Positions 1-6,619 of a DNA stretch of 11,500 nucleotides are shown one piece after another. A model generated the notes under the pieces. That model saw only the letters and a program-made list of their open reading frames with translations, ran no database searches and had not been told where the DNA came from. Every line of letters starts with the position of its first letter. Position 1 is the first letter of the stretch. A program made the position numbers and the translations under genes. Source of the DNA: Spirochaeta sp. (GTDB lineage Bacteria > Spirochaetota > Spirochaetia > DSM-27196 > Alkalispirochaetaceae); contig SKHA01000211.1 of NCBI GenBank assembly GCA_007117185.1, forward strand, positions 1-11,500, given 5' to 3'.

Positions 1-589
1 CGTGATGAACCACAAACACCGTCTTTCCGTCCTCACGGAGCCGTTGCAGTATGGCGATGATTGCTTTTTCGGTAGCAGCGTCCACACCGGAGAATGGCTC
101 GTCCATAAAGTAGACCATCGCGTCCTGCACCAGCGCCCGGGCGAGGAAGATTCGCTGCTGCTGACCTCCGGAGAGGCGGCTGATCTGTCGGTTTGCCAGA
201 TCGGCCATCCCCACCTCCGCCAGAGCATCCAGAGCACGCTGGCGATACGCCGGCCCCACCGGGCGGAGCCACCCGATCTTGCGGTACAGCCCCATGGCAA
301 CCAGCTCCAGCGCGCTGATCGGGTAGTCCCAGTCCACCGTCTCCCGCTGGGGTACATAGCCGATGAGGTGGCGCTGCCGCCGACATACCTCGCCAAAAAC
401 GTGGACCTTCCCGGAGGTGTGGGGAATCAGGTCCAGAATCGCCTTGATAAGGGTGCTCTTCCCCGCGCCGTTGGGGCCCACAATCCCGGCTACTACCGAC
501 GAGGGAACGTCAAGGTCGACATCCCAGAGAACCGGTTTCCGGTGATAGGCAACGGTGAGATCGCGGATGTGCAGCGCTGGTAAGGACAT
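1..589 (-). CDS. Manganese/zinc-type ABC transporter ATP-binding protein (partial)
   Basis: Cytoplasmic ATPase subunit of a metal importer of the TroB/MntB/ZnuC family; it would power uptake of Mn, Zn or Fe with a permease and a binding protein encoded beyond the left edge. The 196 visible residues contain Walker A (GPNGAGKST, about 38-46), a Q-loop in the family-typical context VPQRETVDWDYP (about 79-90), the ABC signature LSGGQQQR (about 139-146), Walker B ending MDEP (about 162-165) and the H-loop His in VVHH (about 195). The Q-loop context is what points to the metal family rather than another ABC class. The ATG at 589 follows an AGGAGAGGG ribosome site. The gene is cut by the window edge with no stop reached. 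It is the first gene after its promoter, so a separate troA-like binding-protein gene is not upstream here. Whether Mn, Zn or Fe is carried cannot be read from the ATPase. Confidence 0.9.
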   Translation of the reverse strand, partial: MSLPALHIRDLTVAYHRKPVLWDVDLDVPSSVVAGIVGPNGAGKSTLIKAILDLIPHTSGKVHVFGEVCRRQRHLIGYVPQRETVDWDYPISALELVAMGLYRKIGWLRPVGPAYRQRALDALAEVGMADLANRQISRLSGGQQQRIFLARALVQDAMVYFMDEPFSGVDAATEKAIIAILQRLREDGKTVFVVHH

Positions 590-626
590 CTCCCTCTCCT
601 GTTCTATGATGATACATAATTGGTAT

Positions 627-640
627 TTTGATTAATCAAA
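627..640. promoter_or_regulatory. Palindromic operator candidate upstream of the metal ABC transporter
   Basis: The sequence TTTGATTAATCAAA is a perfect 14-bp palindrome; two of the three flanking base pairs also match. It begins on the last base of the -10 hexamer and so covers the predicted transcription start. The position is typical of a repressor operator. Size, AT-richness and the adjacent metal-transport gene suggest a DtxR/MntR/TroR-type or Fur-type metal sensor. The identity of the regulator is inference; no regulator gene is visible in the window. Confidence 0.6.
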
Positions 641-668
641 GTATAGCGCAAAGAGGGCCTGCCGTCAA
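640..668 (-). promoter_or_regulatory. Sigma70-type promoter of the metal ABC transporter
   Basis: On the minus strand a -35 TTGACG (668-663) is followed by a 17-bp spacer and a -10 TATACT (645-640). This leaves a leader of about 45 nt before the ATG at 589. The palindrome at 627-640 overlaps the expected start site, so repressor binding would block initiation. Confidence 0.7.
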
Positions 669-683
669 CAGTGGTGACGGTCA

Positions 684-1925
684 TCACCCCATGCTGTTTT
701 CGCGTTTCTTCTGCTGCCGGGCGCGCTCGATCTTCTGCATCTTGCGATAGTACTTCGCCTGCTTCTCGATCTCGCCTTTATCGGTGGTGTGGATTCGGTT
801 GTCCAGCGCCTTGATGCGGCTGTTCTTGAGAAGTTCCCGCAGCGCCTGCTTGCCCTCGGCCATGGGCATACCAACCATGTTTATCAGTTCGGTTGTTCCA
901 AAGTCGAAGGTGTGAGCCTCTCCCTGACGGAGGGGAACCCGCGCCCGCTCCAGTTGAATCAGCAGCGCGTCGTAGAGGCGTCCAACCTTATCGGTGAGGA
1001 GGGTGTTGGCCAGTTGTTTGTAGATGAACCAGATCCGCTCTGCCAGCAGCTGGGTGAGCCGGGCAATGATCTGCGGCTGGGCGGTGACCATGCGGGAGAA
1101 GTTTTCCTTGTTCACCGCCAGTAGCTGGGTATCTTCGTAGGCGATGGCACTGGCCGAGCGTGGCTTGTCCTCGATCAGGGACATCTCTCCGAAGATGTCC
1201 CCCGCTTTCAGTACCGCCAGGAGTACCTCGGTGTTGTTGACGATCTTGGTGATCTTCACCGACCCCTTCTGGATGATGTACAGCTCGCTGCCGGGCATCT
1301 CCTCGGAGAAGATCATCGTCCCTTTGGGGTAGATCCGGTTGAACTCGGTCTCACTGCCGTCCAGGTATACCGCTTTTGAGTAGGACTTGATCTTTTCAAG
1401 GCGCTCGCTTGCCTTGGCGACGTTCTCACCGTTGGGATAAAGCCGGAGGTACTGATGGTAGGCATAATGAGCCTGGTTGTACTGGCTCTGCTTGGCGTAG
1501 AACTCACCAACCATGTACAGGTGCTCGCTGTTGGGGCTGGCACTCTCCTTGAGGGTAATCCGCGCCAGCGCTTCGTCGAGATAGCGCATGCGGCGGCTGA
1601 ACCCCTGAATGATCTTCATCGCCACCGGGGTGTTTTTCACGATGAGATCGCCGAAGTTATCCTTGTGTACGGAAATCATGGAACAGTCGGTGAGGGCCTG
1701 GGCCGTCTCAATGTGACTGTGAACTGACATCGTCGAAACAACACCGAAGAAGTCTCCGGGGCCGAGGATGTTACCACCTTCTTCCTGAACCACCTCTACT
1801 TCCTTACTGATACGCACTTTACCGCTGCGGATAATAAAGAAGTGGTCGGCGTTCTGCTTACCTTCAACGATGATGTACGCACCCTTGGAGAAGTTGACGA
1901 TAGTCAGATGAAGGTTGGTCGACAT
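684..1925 (-). CDS. Dual cyclic-nucleotide-binding-domain regulator with Crp-like C-terminus
   Basis: Predicted cytoplasmic protein of 413 residues that should respond to a cyclic nucleotide. It has an N-terminal CNB domain (about 10-120), a TPR-like helical linker (about 135-180), a second CNB domain (about 190-300) and a C-terminal winged-helix-like region (about 310-385), ending in a basic tail rich in Lys, Arg and Gln. The second CNB has a canonical phosphate-binding cassette, FGEMSLIEDKPRSASA, with the Glu and Arg that contact cyclic nucleotide. The matching loop in the first CNB (FFGVVSTMSVHSHIETA) lacks both, so only domain 2 is expected to bind ligand. I chose the ATG at 1925, which has GGGAG 8 nt upstream; the GTG at 1928 is the alternative and adds one residue. 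It has its own promoter next to the glyA stop. The architecture resembles a spirochaete family; its DNA targets are unknown. Confidence 0.8.
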   Translation of the reverse strand: MSTNLHLTIVNFSKGAYIIVEGKQNADHFFIIRSGKVRISKEVEVVQEEGGNILGPGDFFGVVSTMSVHSHIETAQALTDCSMISVHKDNFGDLIVKNTPVAMKIIQGFSRRMRYLDEALARITLKESASPNSEHLYMVGEFYAKQSQYNQAHYAYHQYLRLYPNGENVAKASERLEKIKSYSKAVYLDGSETEFNRIYPKGTMIFSEEMPGSELYIIQKGSVKITKIVNNTEVLLAVLKAGDIFGEMSLIEDKPRSASAIAYEDTQLLAVNKENFSRMVTAQPQIIARLTQLLAERIWFIYKQLANTLLTDKVGRLYDALLIQLERARVPLRQGEAHTFDFGTTELINMVGMPMAEGKQALRELLKNSRIKALDNRIHTTDKGEIEKQAKYYRKMQKIERARQQKKRENSMG

Positions 1926-1948
1926 CACATACGCTCCCGCGTGGTCAC

Positions 1949-1977
1949 AGTATAGAAGCCCTCTTCGGGGATGTCAA
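1949..1977 (-). promoter_or_regulatory. Near-consensus promoter of the cNMP-binding regulator
   Basis: The minus strand reads a perfect -35 TTGACA (1977-1972), a 17-bp spacer and a -10 TATACT (1954-1949), with the start codon about 25 nt further. The -35 begins 3 nt after the glyA stop, so the regulator can be transcribed independently of the glyA operon. This is one of the two strongest sigma70-like promoters in the window. Confidence 0.75.
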
Positions 1978-1979
1978 TT

Positions 1980-3266
1980 TCATCCATGTAAATGATATTC
2001 CCCGCAGAACTGCTCAACCCGGCGAGCGATGGCGGCAACGTTCTGTTCGTCCCCGCCGCTGTGCAGCGTCTCAAGGATCACCTCGGCAACGAAGGCCATC
2101 TCTTTCTCTTTCATACCCCGGGTGGTCAACGCCGGGGTCCCCAGCCGGATTCCCGAGGTGACCAGGGGACTGCGGCTGTCAAAGGGGATGCCGTTCTTGT
2201 TACAGGTGATGTTGGCCCGATCCAGGACCTTCTCTGCGTCCTTTCCGGAGATGCCCAGGGCGGTCAGATCAATCAGCAGCAGGTGGTTATCGGTACCTCC
2301 GGAAACGAGACGCAGCCCTCCGGCGGTGAGGTGATCAGCAAGGGCACGTGCGTTCAGGATGATCTGCTTCTGGTACTCCCGGAACGACGGTTGCAGCGCT
2401 TCCCGGAAGGCTACCGCCTTAGCGGCGATGACGTGCATCAGCGGACCACCCTGCACGCCAGGCATCACCGCAGAATCAATCAGCTCGGACCACTTTCTGA
2501 CCCGTCCGGACCGGGCAGCCACCGAACCGATGCTGTTTTCACCGTCCCGTCCGATGAGGATAAGCCCCCCTCGGGGACCGCGAAGAGTCTTGTGGGTGGT
2601 GGTGGTGGTGAAATGGGCGTGGGCAACCGGCGAGGGGTGCTCCCCGGCCGCTACCAGCCCGGCGATGTGGGCCATATCCACCATCAGGAATGCACCAACC
2701 TCATCTGCGATAGCCCGAAATCGTGGAAAATCCAACGTCCGGGGATACGCCGAGGCTCCGGCGATGATCAGTCGGGGACGGTGCTCCCGGGCGAGGCGGG
2801 CCACCTCGTCGTAGTCGATGCGTTCGGTCTCTTTCTGAACGCCGTAGCTCACGATGGAGTACAGCTTGCCGGATATATTTACCGGTGAACCGTGAGTGAG
2901 GTGCCCCCCATGGGCGAGGTCCATCCCCAGGATGGTATCTCCCGGCTGCAGCAACGTCAGGTACACCGCCAGATTTGCCTGGCTGCCGGAGTGGGGTTGC
3001 ACGTTGGCGTGATCCACCCCAAAGAGCTCACAGGCACGATCCCGGGCAAGGTTTTCCGCCTGGTCCACATACTCGCACCCACCGTAGTACCGGGCCCCCG
3101 GGTACCCTTCGGCGTATTTGTTGGTCAGCACAGACCCGGTGGCCTGGAGCACCGCCTGGCTGGTAAAATTCTCGCTGGCGATCAGCTCCAGTTTGGTTCG
3201 CTGCCGGCCTTCCTCACGCTCGATAGCAGCGTAAAGTTCCGGATCCTGTTGACGCAACACTTCCAT
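1980..3266 (-). CDS. glyA: Serine hydroxymethyltransferase
   Basis: PLP enzyme that interconverts serine plus tetrahydrofolate with glycine plus 5,10-methylene-tetrahydrofolate, supplying one-carbon units; cytoplasmic. It is 428 residues long, normal for the family. Visible hallmarks are LIASENF (about 28-34), YAEGYPGARYYGG (about 51-63), the VDMAHIAGLVA segment (about 196-206), the PLP-lysine motif TTTTHKTLRGPRGG with Lys226, and PGVQGGPLMHVIAAKAVAF. A short insertion before PGVQGG, around the KWSELIDSAV segment, also occurs in a known SHMT subgroup. The ATG at 3266 gives the expected N-terminus but has no clear Shine-Dalgarno. It lies 33 nt after the stop of the transglutaminase-like gene, with no terminator or convincing promoter between, so it is probably read through from that operon. 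It is not functionally tied to the envelope genes upstream as far as I can see. Confidence 0.96.
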   Translation of the reverse strand: MEVLRQQDPELYAAIEREEGRQRTKLELIASENFTSQAVLQATGSVLTNKYAEGYPGARYYGGCEYVDQAENLARDRACELFGVDHANVQPHSGSQANLAVYLTLLQPGDTILGMDLAHGGHLTHGSPVNISGKLYSIVSYGVQKETERIDYDEVARLAREHRPRLIIAGASAYPRTLDFPRFRAIADEVGAFLMVDMAHIAGLVAAGEHPSPVAHAHFTTTTTHKTLRGPRGGLILIGRDGENSIGSVAARSGRVRKWSELIDSAVMPGVQGGPLMHVIAAKAVAFREALQPSFREYQKQIILNARALADHLTAGGLRLVSGGTDNHLLLIDLTALGISGKDAEKVLDRANITCNKNGIPFDSRSPLVTSGIRLGTPALTTRGMKEKEMAFVAEVILETLHSGGDEQNVAAIARRVEQFCGEYHLHG

Positions 3267-3299
3267 GGATTCAGAGCATAGGAGGAATGCAAATGCCTG

Positions 3300-4928
3300 T
3301 CAATTGAGCACCTCCACCCGGTGCCACCGCACCTCGGGTGGGTCCGGTTCCGGTGAGAGCCGGGGAAGCTCCAGGCGCTGAAAGACCCCGGGAACAACCT
3401 GGTTTTCCGTGGCACGTCCCCGGGGATACACCCTCACATCCGCAAGACCGTCCATGAACAGGGTGATTCGCCGATCATCAATCCCCCCGAAGGTGGCGGC
3501 AGAGCGGTTTTCACCGTAGAACTGGGACAGCGACTGGGTCTCCTGGAGATACATGCCGTCACCCAGGGCCGGGTCCAGAGGCACCCAACCCAGACCGGGA
3601 AAAAACGCCTCTGCCCAGAAATGCGGGCGGGGTTCGTCAGTGTCGGTGAGCAAAAAACCCGCGTGGCGGCGAGCAGGCAGGCCTGATATGCGCAGCAGCG
3701 CCACGGCAAGGTCGGCGTAGACCCGGGGGCCTGCGGGCTCACCGGCGAGGGCGCTTGCAAGATCGACCGTCCCATCCGGGTCCGGGGTGAGGGTCTGTTG
3801 AACCACCGCATGGATTCGCCCGGCGATAACGGGAATGGTGTTGCGCAGATTAACCTGGCTCCGGCGCAGCTGGTCCACTGCGGCATTGTTCACCGGAACG
3901 CCGTCATCACCGGTAAGGTACCGCGAAAACGCGGCGATGAAGTCTCCCTCAAGGAGAACCTGAGTGGGCGCAACCGTGCCGAACTCCCAGCGCAGGGTCC
4001 GACGCTCAACCAGGTCAACATGTTGCAGCGGTTGTGTTTCCGGCGCGTCCTCTGATGCGGTGGGCGGAGCACCAGGAGGCAGCCGATATATCCATCCCGC
4101 AGTGGCCTCCCTGCGGGTCTCCTCGGGGACGGCACGGGAGGATCCCGTCTTTTCAACAGAGGGTTGGGCGCGGTGCTGTGGCAGACGCAGCAGGACGATT
4201 CGCGCGTCCGGGTCGGCAACTTCTGCGGTCACGGCCTGGGTAACGCGGTAGTACCGGGAGTCGCCCTGCACCAGCACCCCGGTTGGGCCGCTGCCAGTGA
4301 AACGAACCGGTATTTCCCGCTGGTTCAGCGTCATCGTCAGCGTGCCCGCAGGGGTCTCCGGGGGAATGATCAGTCGAATCAGGCGGTCAGACCAGCGCTG
4401 GATCCAGAAGCTGTCCCCGGGAAGCTCCAGGACCTCGCCGGTTTCGGCTGCCTCAAGGCGCATCACCGAATCAGCGTGACGCGTCCCGAAACCGCTGCCA
4501 TACAGGGCAATGCGCGCACCTGGAGAGAAGTTGATCGACGACGCCGAGGTGACCACCGGCAGGGTCTGCGCCGCCGCATCGGGCAGATCGGTATTGTTGA
4601 TGAAGAAAACTGCGTTGCTGGGACCAACCTCGGTCCGAATGCGGAGCATTCCGCTGCGAATGGAAGCGGGAACGGTGAAGACAACCAGGTTATCGTTCCA
4701 GCTGCGAATGGCATCAGGGTTAACCCGGGTATTCTCAACCTCCAGGCGCCCGCTCGTCCCGAAGTGGCGCCCGGCCAGAGCGACGGTCTCCCCGGGGCCG
4801 GCCATTATCGGAGTCTGCTCGTCGATCACCGGGGGCCGTCGCGCCAGCCAGAGCACAAGGGCACTGGACAGAAGAAGAACAAGAAAGAGAACGACCCGGA
4901 GATATACGTTACTGGATAGATGCTTCAG
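3300..4928 (-). CDS. Membrane-anchored IPT/TIG and transglutaminase-like protein lacking the catalytic cysteine
   Basis: Numbering here is from the GTG at 4856 (518 residues). Two IPT/TIG-like β-domains lie at about 8-90 and 98-188, each with the AL.G..FG pattern. A linker follows, then a transglutaminase-like core at about 340-435. The core keeps ALLRISGLPARRHAGF, the His in PHFWAE (412) and the Asp in GWVPLDPA (428). The catalytic Cys position in GPRVYADL is Pro377, and no cysteine occurs anywhere in the protein. It is therefore probably a pseudoenzyme that binds peptide or protein rather than cross-linking or cleaving it. The open frame continues 24 codons upstream of the GTG and encodes a basic residue plus a hydrophobic helix (VVLFLVLLLSSALVLWLA). 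The only plausible start there is a CTG at 4928 that overlaps the upstream TGA, with GGAG 11 nt before it. I use this start because the GTG has no ribosome site and would remove the anchor. With the anchor the domains face the periplasm. The start codon is the least certain part. Confidence 0.72.
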   Translation of the reverse strand: MKHLSSNVYLRVVLFLVLLLSSALVLWLARRPPVIDEQTPIMAGPGETVALAGRHFGTSGRLEVENTRVNPDAIRSWNDNLVVFTVPASIRSGMLRIRTEVGPSNAVFFINNTDLPDAAAQTLPVVTSASSINFSPGARIALYGSGFGTRHADSVMRLEAAETGEVLELPGDSFWIQRWSDRLIRLIIPPETPAGTLTMTLNQREIPVRFTGSGPTGVLVQGDSRYYRVTQAVTAEVADPDARIVLLRLPQHRAQPSVEKTGSSRAVPEETRREATAGWIYRLPPGAPPTASEDAPETQPLQHVDLVERRTLRWEFGTVAPTQVLLEGDFIAAFSRYLTGDDGVPVNNAAVDQLRRSQVNLRNTIPVIAGRIHAVVQQTLTPDPDGTVDLASALAGEPAGPRVYADLAVALLRISGLPARRHAGFLLTDTDEPRPHFWAEAFFPGLGWVPLDPALGDGMYLQETQSLSQFYGENRSAATFGGIDDRRITLFMDGLADVRVYPRGRATENQVVPGVFQRLELPRLSPEPDPPEVRWHRVEVLN

Positions 4929-5425
4929 GACTGATACCGCTCCACGTTGATTTCCAACTCGATATTGAGCAGACCCAGCTGGTCGTTGTCAAGGTCGGTA
5001 CCGAGCGGGAGAAACACGAGGGGCTCGCCAAGGCGAATCGGCATGGTGGTAAAGGATGTGCGATGGATCGTCTCGCCGCCGGCGGTATCGTCGGTGACCC
5101 ATGTCTGTCCCTGGGCAACCAGCAGCAGCTCGTCTTCGGACTCCCAGTAGGGGGTAAAGTCGGCAATGACGATGATGTTGGCACCTTCCAGGCGTACCCT
5201 GACGGAGCGGCCCCCGATTGTCACCCGAGTGAGGTCCATCGTCCACACCTCGCCGCCCTGTCCCGGCTCAACGATTCGCGCCTGAATATTGACACGCAGA
5301 GCACCGCTTATGAGCGCATCCAGGGAATCCGCCAGATGATCCAGTTCTGCAGCCTGACCATGAACAGGGGCCAGTGCCGCAGAAGTGATCATGATCAGCG
5401 CAGCGGCCAGAAACCGGAGCTTCAT
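4925..5425 (-). CDS. Exported protein of unknown function in the sigma-factor operon
   Basis: A 166-residue protein that I do not recognise. It starts with a clear Sec signal peptide: MKLR, a hydrophobic core (about 5-20) and a likely cleavage near APVHGQA (about 19-25). No lipobox cysteine is present and the mature part has none, so a soluble periplasmic protein is likely. The mature part is rich in short β-like segments (VRVRLEGANIIVIADF, TWVTDD, LVFLPLGTDL) and ends in alternating hydrophobic and acidic residues (NIELEINVERYQS). Its ATG overlaps the anti-sigma stop by 4 nt (ATGA) and its TGA overlaps the proposed CTG start of the next gene, so translation of all three is probably coupled. 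By context it may modulate the anti-sigma factor or work with the transglutaminase-like protein; this is inference only. Confidence 0.75.
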   Translation of the reverse strand: MKLRFLAAALIMITSAALAPVHGQAAELDHLADSLDALISGALRVNIQARIVEPGQGGEVWTMDLTRVTIGGRSVRVRLEGANIIVIADFTPYWESEDELLLVAQGQTWVTDDTAGGETIHRTSFTTMPIRLGEPLVFLPLGTDLDNDQLGLLNIELEINVERYQS

Positions 5426-6066
5426 TCCCCGATGTCCTCCAGCGGTACAATTTCAAACTCCTGGGGGTGACTGCGATCGGGACGGATCATCACCGGCTCG
5501 CCCTGAAACTGGAAACGGGCCTGTTCCGGCAGTTGAACGGTCACCTGGTGGGCTTCGCTCTGTGCGTTGAGCCAGCGCAACAGCTCTTCCGTCTGGGAGG
5601 GATCCACCGTCACCTGTACGTTCACCGGGCGGTCCGAGAGGGCAAACGAGGGGAGCCCCCGGGGGCTGTCAGGCGCTGCGGCTACTGCAGCCTGTTCAGC
5701 AGCTGGAACCATCTGGAATGCTACCACCGCAGCGAGCAGCAGGACAACTGCTGCGGCAACTGACACAAAGGGAACCGGTACCGAGAGAGATCGCTGCCAC
5801 CAGGCGAGCTCAAGGGGGCGCACCCGCATCGTCCGGTTAACCTGCAGCCGCACCCGCTCCTGCGCCGCGTCAACGTCGCTGTCGCTGAGGAGAGAGCGTT
5901 GCACCGCTCGCTGAAACTGCATGACCTGTCCGTGAAATGATTGAAGTTCCGGATTGTGACTGAGCAGGCTCTGAACCTGTTGAGCCTCTGCTGTGGTGGT
6001 CTCACCGTCAAGGTAGGCCGACAAAAGCTGTCGCCGCATAACTTCTTTATTCACGGAACTGAACAT
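5422..6066 (-). CDS. Anti-sigma factor, single-pass membrane protein
   Basis: Predicted inner-membrane partner of the ECF sigma factor, 214 residues. The N-terminal cytoplasmic part contains RRQLLSAYLDGETTTAEAQQV (about 11-31), matching the YLDGEL..E helix of anti-sigma domains. The CxxC zinc ligands of the ZAS type are absent and the domain has no cysteine, so it should be a zinc-independent variant. One transmembrane helix lies at about 96-117 (PFVSVAAAVVLLLAAVVAF), followed by a periplasmic domain of roughly 95 residues. I chose the ATG at 6066 because GGAGGG lies at ideal spacing (5-6 nt); the frame is open further upstream but that part only mirrors the sigma gene. The 20-nt overlap with the sigma stop implies coupled translation, usual for sigma/anti-sigma pairs. 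Confidence 0.83.
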   Translation of the reverse strand: MFSSVNKEVMRRQLLSAYLDGETTTAEAQQVQSLLSHNPELQSFHGQVMQFQRAVQRSLLSDSDVDAAQERVRLQVNRTMRVRPLELAWWQRSLSVPVPFVSVAAAVVLLLAAVVAFQMVPAAEQAAVAAAPDSPRGLPSFALSDRPVNVQVTVDPSQTEELLRWLNAQSEAHQVTVQLPEQARFQFQGEPVMIRPDRSHPQEFEIVPLEDIGE

Positions 6067-6577
6067 CAATACCCTCCAGCAGGGATGCCAGGCGTTCCCG
6101 GGCGCGATGGACCCGAACCTTGACGTTCCCCTCACTGATTGCAAGCACCTGCGCGATCTCCGCGTAGGGCATCTCACCGTACTCTTTCAGAACGATCACG
6201 TCCCGCAGCGTTTTGGGAAGACGGTCAACTGCCGAGCGCACCGTGGCCAGCGTCTCATCTTCCAGCGTGTCCCGATCAGCGCTGCGGGAGGAACGCCCGG
6301 GCTCATGGAACACCCGCTCCAGAGCCTTCCGTTCCCGACCGCGACGTTTTGAGAGGTTGAAAGCGAGGTTTTTGCCGACCCGGAGAACCCAGTACCGGGC
6401 CTGATCGATATCCGGAAGGGTGGTGCTGTGCTGGTACAACCGGATGAACGCATCGTGGCATAACTCCTCTGCTGATTCCTGGTCTCCGACAATGCGGAGA
6501 ACCACGCGAAAGAGAACGGGGAATGCTGCTTTATACACGTCGTTGAAAAACGCCTGTTCATCTCGCCTGTAAGTCAT
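6047..6577 (-). CDS. ECF (group 4) RNA polymerase sigma factor
   Basis: A 176-residue sigma factor with region 2 (about 15-85; ESAEELCHDAFIRLYQ and ARYWVLRVGKNLAFNLSKRR) and region 4 (about 118-170; LPKTLRDVIVLKEYGEMPYAEIAQVLAISEGNVKVRVHRAR), joined by a short linker without region 3. This is the RpoE-like layout. It is expected to be held inactive by the membrane anti-sigma factor encoded next and released by an envelope signal. The ATG at 6577 has no good Shine-Dalgarno, and only 42 bp separate it from murB on the other strand. I found no convincing autoregulatory ECF promoter there: a TGTAAC lies about 22 nt before the ATG without a matching -10. The regulon is unknown; the operon itself is the obvious first candidate target. 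Confidence 0.93.
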   Translation of the reverse strand: MTYRRDEQAFFNDVYKAAFPVLFRVVLRIVGDQESAEELCHDAFIRLYQHSTTLPDIDQARYWVLRVGKNLAFNLSKRRGRERKALERVFHEPGRSSRSADRDTLEDETLATVRSAVDRLPKTLRDVIVLKEYGEMPYAEIAQVLAISEGNVKVRVHRARERLASLLEGIDVQFRE

Positions 6578-6619
6578 AACACATGGACCCGGGGAAAGGT
6601 TACATACTATTGTGGGAAC

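Noticed and set aside
2..583. Long open plus-strand frame opposite the metal ABC ATPase
   Set aside because: The minus strand carries all ABC motifs in order; the plus frame has none and is a high-GC shadow.
627..640. FNR/CRP-type box TTGAT..ATCAA
   Set aside because: The half-sites TTGAT and ATCAA are separated by only 2 bp (TA... within the palindrome) rather than the 4 bp of an FNR site.
590..683. Terminator after the cNMP regulator (GGTGA/TCACC inverted repeat at about 672-688)
   Set aside because: The stem is only 5 bp and no T-run follows; the promoter of the next operon occupies the same stretch.
1992..2888. 298-codon plus-strand frame opposite glyA
   Set aside because: It lies wholly antisense to a textbook SHMT and has no recognisable motif or ribosome site.
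3281..3302. Shine-Dalgarno AGGAGG and ATG on the plus strand before glyA's start
   Set aside because: The frame ends after four codons and lies opposite an operon junction; chance.
6067..6177. Upstream extension of the anti-sigma frame
   Set aside because: It is antisense-free but fully inside the sigma gene in another frame, Arg/Cys-rich, and the ATG at 6066 has an ideal ribosome site.
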